This document shows, in pieces, positions 25,901-36,277 of a stretch of 64,000 nt of DNA (positions are counted from its first letter, which is position 1; each line of letters opens with the position of its first letter). The DNA comes from Sitta carolinensis (taxonomy: Eukaryota; Chordata; Aves; Passeriformes; Sittidae), in assembly GCA_032173965.1 (NCBI GenBank), contig CM063289.1:27367690-27431689 (forward strand), given 5' to 3'. The translations under genes and the position numbers were made by a program. The notes below the pieces were generated by a model, which saw only the letters and a program-made list of their open reading frames with translations, did not search any database and was not told where the DNA came from.

Positions 25901-26698
25901 ACCCTTTGGAAGCTATTCCCACCATCTGGAACTACACTATCCATCACGGCTCCCCTCCTTAGCATCTCCTCTCTAAGCAAAACCACGAGGTTCATCACAC
26001 CAATTAAAAAATTACCATCTTTGTTTCTCTGTTTTGAAACCAGCCTGTAAACCATCCTAATATTTAGGGTGACATGAAGGAAAATGAAAGCAAGCAAGCA
26101 GAGGCATTTCCATAACACCAGGACTAATTGTTCCATTGTGGAGCCATTTGGTTTAGAAACAGTCTAAAAAAAAAAACCCAAATAGAAGTCCTCAAGGTTT
26201 AGGCATTTAAAGAGTGGGTGGACAGAGCAGGGGTATGAGAGCAGACACTACAAGCACACACAAAGACTGAAATTTTCAGTGCAGAAAAATTCTGCATGAA
26301 GGAGTGTTTTGTTCAATCAGCAAAGTGTTCCCTATCTGAGTCATTCACTTGCATAAAATTAGAAAACTATTCTAATGAAAGTGAATTAATTCTAAATGAA
26401 GGTAGGACTGCACATGAAAGTCAAGAGATTCAGTTTTAAAAACTTTGAGATGAGCTATTTAGACACCATAGCATTTTTCCCTAGATTTTTGTTAAACTAA
26501 ATAATGTCAAGTTAAACCAATTTCACAAAATATTTCCATTCTAATGCAAATACAGGTCTCAACAGGATATGGTTTGCCAATTTTTATTTGGCAAAAATAA
26601 AATGAAAATTAGGCAAGGTGACCTAGAAAATTTGGGCCAGCACACCACCACCAAGTTTGTCAACTTTCCATTTCCGAATGTTAAACTTATGCACAGGA
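22946..26698. other. Non-coding unique sequence
   Basis: No gene. A (CA)n microsatellite lies at 25182-25205 (listed separately). Positions 25280-25400 form a small CpG-enriched patch ('cgctccgcagccgctgggac'). Overlapping frames at 24053-24944 on the plus strand are in different phases and show no domain. Confidence 0.5.
25182..25205. repeat. (CA)n microsatellite
   Basis: A short dinucleotide run of about 24 bases, followed directly by a C-run ('cacacccccc'). It is a simple repeat likely to vary in length between individuals. Confidence 0.9.
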
Positions 26699-26785
26699 GT
26701 CACAGAATGGTTTGGGTTGGAAGGGACCTTAAAAATCCTCTATTTCCAACCCCCCTGCCATGCACAGGGAGCATTCCACCAGATA
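26699..26785 (-). repeat. CR1 LINE 3' tip, short minus-strand copy
   Basis: Only the last 85 bases of CR1 are present in reverse complement: 'cacagaatggtttgggttgg', 'aagggaccttaaaaatcctc' and 'ccctgccatgcacaggga'. The match then fades. The text is close to the usual avian form, so the copy is not especially old despite its length. Confidence 0.9.
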
Positions 26786-27437
26786 TATTCTGGTATACCA
26801 GGACACCCCAGTATCCAAGCTCAGAGAAGGGGGACTGTCATTCCCATCCTACCCATCCACTCCCTTTGGTGGAGTATTGTGTTTTAGCTCATTATTTTTG
26901 CAGTGTATTTTTGGCTCATACCTGTCTGCCAAGGTAAGCAAACAAAACTTGAAAGACCTATTTCTGCTACATCAAACTTGTTCTTTTCATCACTTCTTTT
27001 CTTTCCCACTCCTTCAATATTCAGCTTCTTGCTACAACAGATTTCTTGGCTTTAAAATCTGCTTTGAGAAGAAATGTAACGTGGACCCCTGTTGATAATT
27101 AGTCCCAAGTTTGACAGCAATGGAGAAGGAGAAGGTTAATGTTCCCCATCAGTAAACTACAAAGTCAGGTGGGCACTCTCCATCCCAGGTGGAAAACCTG
27201 CAGCTCTAGCATGCAAGAAGCACAACTAGAAATTGGTTCCTGCATTTCTTAAATAGAGTAAGAGTTCCAAAGTAATCTCGATAGGACCCCAACATTTATT
27301 CTAATGGGACATCCAGATCTCTCTTCTGAGTGCTCAGGGAAGTACTCATGTGCACAAAAATCCCTTTCTCTTTTTCATAGGGGGAATTCCCTAGACTGGG
27401 GGTGGCAGTGCCAAACAGAGAAAGTACATTTTATCAA
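26786..27437. other. Non-coding unique sequence
   Basis: Nothing recognised between two minus-strand CR1 pieces. Confidence 0.55.
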
Positions 27438-27655
27438 ATCATAGAATCATGGCATCTTTTGGGTTGGAAGTGGCCTTAAAGATCATCTAATTCCAACTCC
27501 ACTGCCATGGGCAGGGACATCTCCCACTGTCCCAGGTCTCTCCAAGCCCTGTCTAGCTTGGGGTTGCACAATTCCAAGGATCCAGGTGCCAGCCACAGCT
27601 TCCCTGGGCAGCCTGTGCCAGGGCCTCACCACCCTCACAGAAGGCAAATCCAAAG
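27438..27655 (-). repeat. CR1 LINE 3' fragment, minus orientation
   Basis: It begins with 'aatcatagaatcatggcatc', continues with 'cactgccatgggcagggaca', 'agccacagcttccctgggca' and 'gcctgtgccagggcctcacc', and is truncated after 'cctcacagaaggcaaat'. Non-coding. Confidence 0.93.
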
Positions 27656-28119
27656 GTGGGATCTGCCTCCCGATCTCCCTGATTTATAGGGAGGGGAAAA
27701 CAGCAGGAGAGAAACATTTCTGGAAGGCTTAATCCATAGAGGTAATCCATAGGTAACACAATGGGAGCAGAATGGAGTAACTAATTACATTTGGAGTGTG
27801 TGTGCAGAGCACTTTATTGACCAGACCTCTTAAATTGGTATTTATGTTATTGCTGTCTGGACCCCCCAGGCTTCTCTGAGTGATATTAGGAGATGAGATA
27901 AATAGGAATTATTTTACAGTTCCTGATCAGGTTACTGACACTTATGTTTCTTGTTTGTAAATGTCAATTCATTAGCATATGAAGGAAAAACTATACTCAC
28001 TTCAATAGCTGCATTTTCAGATAAAACCATTAAAAGAACAAAGCAAAAAAACAACCCAAGAGCACCTTCCCAAACCTCTCAGTCTGTTGTGAGACTGCTT
28101 TGGAAGATACATAAACCAA
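27656..28119. other. Non-coding unique sequence
   Basis: Nothing recognised. The plus-strand frame at 27951-28397 runs on through the U2-derived fragment and is not a gene. Confidence 0.5.
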
Positions 28120-28163
28120 AGCTGACACTGCACTTGATCTCAGCCAAAAAGCCTAATAGCAAT
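28120..28163 (-). pseudogene. U2 snRNA-derived fragment (5' end only)
   Basis: The plus strand reads 'cacttgatctcagccaaaaa' followed by 'gcctaatagcaat'. This is close to the reverse complement of the first 40-odd bases of vertebrate U2 snRNA. It includes the segment that holds the 5' stem and the 'GGCUAAGAUCAAGUG' text, with one change inside it (C for T on the plus strand at 28141) and several near the 5' end. U2 is the spliceosomal RNA that pairs with the intron branch point. Only the 5' end is present and the branch-site and Sm regions are missing, so this is a dead retrocopy fragment. The match is from memory and short; chance is unlikely but not excluded. Confidence 0.6.
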
Positions 28164-31100
28164 ATTATAGCCCATAATGTTTTACGTCTGACAAGCGTAA
28201 AGGTCCTGTTTGTGCATCTATCCATAATTTATCACCTTGGTAAAAACTCCTACCCCACCCCCACCCCTGCACCAGCCATGCACATGGTGGGGAGGGTGGA
28301 ATTGCCACCTGGGATGGCAAAACCAGAAATCACTCAGCATATGGGATATTTTCAAAGTCAGGGGATGTTTTCATCACCTTGGCTGATTTGCAGTTGAACT
28401 ACCGTGTCAGATTTGCAGAAATCTCTAATAAGAGAGGGGAGAAGAGTCAACCTAAGAAACCATTTCTTGTCCCCTCTCTCAGGGGCTGTAGCACAGATCA
28501 GGGTTACCTGATTTTCCCTATACTGCCCATTTTATAAACCATGCCTTTCTCTGAGTGGGTGGATAACAGTTGTATACTGGAGCTATTGGCAAGAAGAGAA
28601 GTTCTTCAGATCTCTACACCACAGACATCTCCTGCAGCTCTCACATGCCTGGGCATTCACAAGTGGCTTTTTCCATGCAGGACGGACAGAGCAGTGTTGT
28701 CCCCTGCAGTGAACAGGTTTTTCTGGTGTAAAACATCCCTATTTATTCCAGCCTTCACCGAGCTATCTGAAAGGAGCAGATTTCTGTACCATACTCTTGT
28801 GTCCTGGCCTGAATCTGTGGGTCCAAAAAGTAAAACCAATGACAAAAACACACATGCTCTCCCCAAAGGTTACATAGATGAAAAACAAGAATCATCAACA
28901 ACTTTTCCTCAGGATATTGCAGAAATTGTGGTACTTTTTCACATCCTCTGGATGTTGCTGACAGAACGGCAGCACACAGGAAGATTGTCTGCATCCTGGA
29001 CCCTTATCTTTCCAAGATGCCTGGGCTCCACAAGCAAAAAATAAAACAGCAGCCTTGGAATAAAGCTTTAATCCATGCAGAAAGGCATTTTAAAATAAAT
29101 ATATTTTTTACCAGAATAGATCAAAAAGTACTTTCTGAAGGTGAAAGAATATTGCATTATCAATACTCAGTGTGCGTGTGCATTGCATCTGCCTTCCATC
29201 TGCCTGAAGTCCTGCAAATGCTCCATAGCTGCAGTGAAGGGGCAGACCTGTCCATCTCCTACTGATTTAAAGATCAAAACCCTGCTTGGAAGAAGCCACC
29301 TACCAAGATGTGTTCCAAGTTCTTAGAGTCCTGATTCAACCACTGCTGAAACCAGTGGGAGTCCTGCCACTGATCCCAACAGCGCTCAGATCACATTTCC
29401 CACTGAGAGTTATTCAGGAATACTAATGCAGACATTTTGTCAGAAAAAAGGAACACAACTGCAGAAAGATAGATAAAACACCCTAATAGGTTTTTTTTTC
29501 CTCCTTCTCTGGTTTCTATTATTCATGGGACTCTAATGATCCCTTCCTGCACGCAAGACAAAAGTAAACCAGAGCCTGGCACTCCGTCATTAATGTGATG
29601 TGGATATGTTAATGTAGCAGTAATTGCCTACCCTGCTGCACTCAAATCACCTTGCTCTGCAAGTGTATCACTGTTAGAGTTTCACTGTCATTAAGATGAT
29701 TGTCTGGTTTTGCGTTGTACTCACGAAAGTGAGTATTAACAGAATTGGGAAGGAAATGAGAAGCAAACCCAAGAAGCAGCTAAAATGATACCCTACCACT
29801 GTAAATAAATCTATGTGGTGACCTGGCACATCTCTTTCTGGACTGGCCACAAAGAAGCTGGTGGCAGATAACTCAAGAGGCATTCTGCACGAGTGTTGGC
29901 TCAAAATAAAACTATCAAAACATGCAAGCTGCAGTGAAATCTAATCAAGTAAATTTCACATCAATGCAGCCTCTAAACAATAAAAAATCAGGAAGAATCA
30001 CAATTTCAAAGCAACATCAACAGCCAGAGAAAGCGTAATTCGTATTTGCATTGGGTCCTCATGTATATTGTCACGTATGTGCACTGAAATCTTCTCCCCA
30101 TTTGGCACCAAACTTTCTTACTTTGCAAACAACTACTGAAGAAAGTCCATAACTGATTGATCAAAAGAGCTCCGAGCCAAAACGCTGAGCCCTGTGGGCC
30201 ACGGTAACAAATTCCTGACTTTGGAAAGAAAAGTTTGAGGCAGCTACAATTAACTTTCCATGCTGGAAGCGTGGCTGCCCTGAAAGGGCAGGGAGTGTTG
30301 GGAACTGCAGATGGCATCGCGGAGCTCGGCGCTGAATCGGGAGCATCTTACGTTCCCTGGGGGGATGTTCGCACCGTGTCTGCGGCTAGACCTGGGAGAC
30401 GCCATGGGAATGGCAGGACCCATCATCGGCTTGTGAGCCGTACGTGATGCAACTCAGAAACTGGATGGGCTTGCAAGGAGGGGAGCAGAAACGTTAAATA
30501 ACAAGTGGCAAGCAACAATTAAAGCGCCAGGGTGGAGGGTTTCTGTCTCCAAAGGACCCGCTCGGTTTTGTCGAGGTTATCTGTAAGGACGCGCCTCGCC
30601 CGCGAGGATCCAGCCAGCCGGAGTTGAAACACGATTTTATTTTACTTCGAGGCTACAAGGGAATAGTGCAGGCGAGGAGGGATGTTGCTGCAATCAGCTT
30701 CGTAATGGAAACCTGGATGAAGTGGTGGCTGCATCCTTATCACCTCCCTGCAATTCAACTCAAACGCCAGCAGCCCAACCACGTGCCCGAGACAGTCGAC
30801 GGAGTTTATGTAGGTTCAGCCATGTGTTGCTATTCTGATAAAGGACAAATTGACTCGCCATTAAAAGCCAACAACAGCCTTAGAAAATGTCCTGTTAAGC
30901 GTGGGTTTTTGGTTAAAAAAAAAAACAAACAAACCTACATTTGATGCATTTTGAAATGAAAAAAAGCCTGAACACTCAGCTGTGCTTTGAATTGCAGAGC
31001 GCACACTCCACCTGAAAATAATCTATGCTCTGCTGAAGTCATTCACGGCCAGGCTTAAATTATTTTTATTCTTTGTCAGTGGCAAAATGATACTTAATAT

Positions 31101-32479
31101 TTTATCTCTTTTGTTCGCAGCAAGGTTTTTTTCCTTGTTTTGGAAAACAAACGTCTTTCCCTGGGGAGTACAGCATCAAACAGCTCCTGCAGCAAGTAAT
31201 ATTTTCTGCAGCTGTTGAGAGCAGGGTTCATCTGTAGTTTGACTCAGAAGCGACTTGTGCATCACTGAGGTCAGAGATCATACGAGTGGAGAGAATGTCA
31301 CATACAAAAGCACCAACAAGGACAAAAGAAAAAAATATGGGAATGGTTTCCCAAGTGCCAGGAATGAACTGATGGTAACTAAAGGGCAGTTACACTCCTG
31401 AAGTAAAGCTTCTTCTAAATCAAAGTGGCACAGCACAGTTTATTGTTACAGGCTCACGGCACGAGCAAAAAGAGCAACATAATAAATAAAACCAAAATTC
31501 CATACCCTGTCTGCTTGCTCTCCAAAGTGAAGCATCTCAAATATTACAGCAATATTTCCTGTATTTCATTACCGAGTCTGCATTTGCCACTTACACACTT
31601 TAGCAGGGAAGATTTGAGTGAGTGTAGTGAGTCATTGGGAGAGAACAGGGTACATCCAAAACCTCAGCACAGGCACATCAGAACATCACTAATCAAAAGG
31701 TGGAAGCAAACACTGGAAGAGAAACCTGAGCCTATTAAAAAACTGAGGATTTTTACACACCTATGCCACTGGTGAAAACAGGATGCTGGGGGAAATAAAA
31801 AAGATGGAAATATTATCACCTTTTAGAGAGTCTTAAGGAAGCACACAGACAGATCAAAGCACAGTTGATTTATGAGCAAATCCCACCTATTCTTTCAAGT
31901 GCTTTCCAAAATTACCACTGTATATTGGGGCTTTAAAAACAATGGGTGAAAAAGTAGAGGTGCAAGGGATTTCATACTGCACATAAAATAATCTCTGTGT
32001 GGAGCATATTAATGTTCCTTTGAGGGGCTCTGTAAAAGCCTCTACATAAGAGAGATAAGGAAATACATTGAAATGGGGCAAACTAATCCACAGAGCTAAA
32101 AGCCACAACAAAATGCTCAAATACCTGCTTTGCAAGTTTTTCTGGGCTCCATCATAAAACCTGTGTCCTTTATAATCAAGCATAAAAAATAATAAGGAGA
32201 GGGCACTTTGTTCTTTTGCAATGTCTCTGTAATTCCCTGCTCTGTAAGGAGCAGGTCCTGCACTGCTCAGACAAACAAGATGCAAGATCACATGTCCCAA
32301 GAGATGGAAGAGGAGAAAATCCACAGGAAAAACAAGAACGTCCACTCTTATGTCCAGCACTGTCATAATTAATGACAGGAAAAAACCCTGAAGGACAAAA
32401 CCCCCTGTGCTCCAGGGTGAGGTCAGCCTCTAAGTATTATAGATCCAAGGAGACCATGCAGGGAATCACATTATGCCAT
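28164..32479. other. Non-coding unique sequence
   Basis: No gene or recognised transposable element. The region holds the CpG-dense block at 30301-30810 (listed separately) and a conserved-looking stretch near 29580-29660 ('cgtcattaatgtgatgtgga', 'gcagtaattgcc'). The 167-codon frame at 28541-29044 and the 159-codon minus frame at 31887-32366 have no recognisable domain. Confidence 0.5.
30301..30810. promoter_or_regulatory. CpG-dense block, candidate CpG island or conserved element
   Basis: By eye I count about 33 CpG dinucleotides in 510 bases, against zero to one per 60 bases in most of the surroundings. Dense clusters lie at 30317-30352 and 30588-30605 ('acgcgcctcgcccgcgagga'). High CpG in bird DNA usually means an unmethylated promoter or a constrained element. 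Two plus-strand frames overlap it (30235-30447 and 30624-30944) but neither resembles a known protein. No TATA box or clear exon structure is visible, so promoter function is inference. Confidence 0.4.
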
Positions 32480-32605
32480 ATCTCCCTCCTGCATGGCTCT
32501 TACACTTTCCCCCAAAAAGAGACAGTAATGAATATTGTCAGAGACAAGATACTGGAATAGATGGACCTTAGGTCTCACTCGAGTCCTGTGCCTGTATTTT
32601 TTCAG
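32480..32605 (+). repeat. Ancient CR1/L3-type LINE 3' end, plus orientation
   Basis: The text 'gagacaagatactggaatag' followed by 'atggaccttaggtctcactc' is a worn version of the reptile and ancient CR1/L3 tail 'gacaggatactgggctagat...ggacctttggtctgaccc'. The upstream 'gcatggctcttacactttcc' also fits this tail. This 3' UTR type differs from the younger avian CR1 tails in the window, so it is probably a pre-avian insertion. Only the 3' end remains. Confidence 0.75.
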
Positions 32606-33400
32606 AAGACAAGCTGTCACAGGCATCTAAATGATGATGGAGCCCCTGAAAATGAAAGGGGAGGGAAAAAGGAATGATGCAGCAGGCATTTCAGCCAGCA
32701 TCTGCTCCTCTTCCCCTCCTTTTCCAAGCACAGTTATAAAACTTTACATAGCTTCATAGTTCTTCGGCTAGGACTCCAGAAAAAAGAAGAAAAAAAGGGT
32801 TTGTGTACAGTGTATGCCACTTTTTATAACTATTTTCCCCAGAAGTTCAAGAGAAAGCTCTGCAAACATAACTTAATGCTGCCTCCCAAATGCCTTGTTC
32901 ATCTCAGCTACCTTCCAGGAGAGACCACCTGGCCCACTATGTGGAAATGAGAAAAGAAACTACAGAGGGAACCCCTCTGGCTGGTAACAGAAGATATTTA
33001 TTACGTGGGTCCAGTCTTCAAGGGATTGGTGTGTTTGTGCATAATTCAGTAGGCAGTTGCAGGAGCTCAGAACATCTACTTTAATGGTTATAGATACACT
33101 CTGGGTTTTCAATCTGCTCCTCTATTTCCAAAGGGGAAAACAATGTAAATAGCTACAGGGAAACCAGGACATAAATAACAGGGCACAGGTTGGGATTTGG
33201 AGTTTGTTCCCACTGCAAGTTTCCACTTTTTACACCCAGTCCTTGCTTTGTGTCCTGTCCTACTCCTGCCTCAAGTAGGTGAGGTGGATGTGCTGCCTGC
33301 TCTGGCCACTGCTGCAGCTCCAGCACAATTCCCAGAGATCCTGCAGCAGCCAGGGCCCCCCACAAACCCCCAACACCTTCTCTCTGTCTCCTTGCCATTG
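32606..33400. other. Non-coding unique sequence
   Basis: Nothing recognised. The minus-strand frame at 33153-33539 runs into the CR1 tail that follows. Confidence 0.55.
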
Positions 33401-33510
33401 ACAGGATTGGATGGGGCCCAGCTGGATGGGGGCCTGAGCAGCCTGGTCTACAATGTTGGAAGGAGGTGATCCTTAAGATCCCTCTCAACCCAAACTGTTC
33501 TGTGATTTCC
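33401..33510 (+). repeat. CR1 LINE 3' end, plus orientation, worn
   Basis: Landmarks are 'cagctggatgggggcctgag', 'cagcctggtctac', 'aggtgatccttaagatccct' and 'ctcaacccaaactgttctgt' with a degraded terminal 'gatttcc'. The copy is about 110 bases and 5'-truncated. Confidence 0.85.
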
Positions 33511-33987
33511 ATGGCAAAACAAACCCAGTTGAAAACCACGAGGTGAATATGATGGTGAATATTTTACACTGTCAGAGGGTCAAAGTAGCATCTGCTCTCC
33601 TCCTGTGTCTCCTGTGCTCCCCTTCTAAAATCCGAGTCTGAAGAGTCGCCATGTGATCTTATGACAGTGAAGGCTGAGGCTGGGAAGTGTCAGAAGCTGA
33701 AGGGTAGGAGTGAGAGGAATTCACCCACTGGGGATGCTGGAGCAGTGAATGATGCTGGCATTCTGGTTCATGGGGGCAATGTGTCCACTTCCAGTTTCCA
33801 AAAAGCCCAAGTTTAACAACACCTCAGCCCCTTGCAGGAAGTGCTCCTTAACTCACTGTCACTGTTTAGTAAATCCTCCAATTGCTACCTTTAGAAACCT
33901 GCAGAAAACTTCAAAGACAGTGAGGCTGAAGAGCAAATATTCACTGGTGTCTTAAAATGAAATCTAAGGTAGGGCAATGAGCAGAGG

Positions 33988-34009
33988 AACAGTTGGTGAA
34001 CAGTTGGTG
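33988..34009. repeat. Perfect tandem duplication of an 11-mer
   Basis: GAACAGTTGGT occurs twice head to tail. It looks like a small local slippage duplication with no evident function. Confidence 0.8.
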
Positions 34010-36256
34010 AATGGATATTTTTATGCAAGGAATGCCTGAAGGAAAGAGAAGGAAAAAAACTGTGTAGGAAGAAGGAGCAATTAATATGCTCCCTTTTTTT
34101 CCCCCTTACACTTATTTTGATTTAAAAGTCTATTCTTTCAGTATCACAGATTAAGGTCGCTCTACAATTTACCATGGAAAAGAAAGTGGTCATAGGGGTG
34201 GAATAGAGAAATGAAAGAGTGCCTATGACAGAGTTTTTAATTATTCAAAAATTATCACAAAGATATTCTGAATTAATTTTCACATTTTTGCATTTGTACA
34301 TTTCAAATGAGAACGAGTATGGATGTCACTCAGTTCACTGGGAAATGGCACTCATCCTTAAGACCAGTTCCCTCGTTAATGTCATTCTTGATTGGGAAGG
34401 CCACCAACTGTAACAACATCTTGCTAAAAACATTAAACACTTTGACGTGAGCTGCTCTCACCAAAAAGCCCTGACATCCCCAGGAATTTATGCAATGGCA
34501 GGCCTTGGATGCCAAAAAGCTCTTTAAATAAATACAAAATTAAAGAACTATAGAAAAGTACTCTGGATCCAGATTCCCTCTTGCTAATTCCAGGGAACGG
34601 GCTGTTAGGTGTGCATCTCTTTTGGCTTAATGGGAGCTGTGAGGCAGAAACTACATCCCCGTTGTTTCCCCATCACTGTTGTTCTACAGCTAAAAAAAAT
34701 TAAACTACAATTAGGCAATTGTTCATTTCCTGGTTACCTCTCAAGGTAACAAGGTATAGAAAATTCCAGTTATTTTAGAGAGAACCAGTAAAGCCTTAGA
34801 GCAGAGAAGCCAAGGTGAGCAGAGCAGTTCATTGCTTCCTTTGAGCCCACAGTGAAATTGGGGATGAGCTGGACTGGACCCTCCCAGCAGAATTTACCAT
34901 GGGGGTGATGTGTTGGCTTCCAGCAGGGATGAGGAGAGAAATCTTCACAGCCCCAATACTTTTATCAACACAGAATCAATAAAACCTCAGGGAACTTGTA
35001 GATATTTGTGGGACATAGACAGTTTTGGGGGTAATTATCCAAAACTTGGCTTGTCTGAGAAGTATAAGTCTCATGCACAAAAGGTGGTAGAGGGCAGCTG
35101 CAGAGCTTAACAGCTTCTACTAAAAATACGTTCCTACAACCAGCCTACAGGTTCTTAATTACTAATTTTTTAACCTATCACTATTTTTAAAGGAAGCTCT
35201 ACTTTTGAGAGGTACATTTCCACATCTTGAACAGAGATGAACAGATGGGAAGAGGAAAGGAGAACAGATTAGACAAGAAGAGATCACAGAGGAAAAACTC
35301 CTTAAGAGTCTCTGCAAGAGCAGGACAAATATTGGCATCAAATATTTATGGACAGTCATTCAATCAAGGTCCAGAAGCTTCCTTTAAAGTATACATTCCC
35401 TTTTTTATTCACTCCTTGAAAAACTTCACTTCATGAACATAGTTTATCATTATTAGATCTGTGTGTAAAATATGTTCTCTTGAGCAGGAAGTTTTCATAT
35501 TTGGGAAGAATCAGACATTTGTGAAGGCAATGGGAATGCTGCTGTGGGTTTCAGAAGTACTGAGATTTTCCCCCAGATGTCTTCTAGCTGATTTCAAAGC
35601 AAGAACAATCAATTCTACTGGCATCAGGAATAGCAAACCATTCATAATCTTTCAAGGAATGAGACAGCTGTTGAAACAAAATCCATTTTCCAAGTTACAT
35701 TGAATAACATGGGCACTTAAAACCAGCTCCAGGCTGAGGAGACATTCTATACAGTGGCTGTTTTTTCAGACAAAGTTAATGGAATACTGCAAAAAAAAAA
35801 CCCAGGGAAGGCTCTTCCTGGACCTATTATACACAGACACACACACATTAACACACTTTTGGGGTTTTTTTGTTCGACTTTTTCCCTATTTGGACTTATG
35901 GTTTAGGACATTACTCCCCATATCTGAAGTTAAAATTTCAGCAGATTGCAGAGCAGTAATTCAGGGAACTGTCTGTGGCTTCTGTCTGATGACATGAGCC
36001 AGGGATTCTCAATTTCCTCTCCCATCATTTACAGACCCAAGGCCTCAGTCACCAAGTCCATACACACTCTCAACTCCATGAAACGTTGCAGATGCATATC
36101 CAAGATTAGAAATTTAATTTTTCCTGGTATAGTTTTTAAACACACACATGGATTGCAGCCTCACATGTATCACTGCACACAGGCAGTGATCACCGGGTGC
36201 ACTTCCCTCCTACCCTGTCATTAAGAGCTCTATTGACAGCAAACAAGTTACAGATC

Positions 36257-36277
36257 TTTTTTTTTTTTTTTTTTTTT
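36257..36277. repeat. T21 homopolymer
   Basis: Twenty-one consecutive T. It could be the A-tail of a minus-strand retroposon, but no recognisable retrocopy lies on its upper side and no flanking duplication is visible, so I treat it as a simple repeat. Confidence 0.9.

Noticed and set aside
36257..36277. T21 run as the tail of a processed pseudogene
   Set aside because: No recognisable gene copy on the higher-coordinate side and no flanking duplication.
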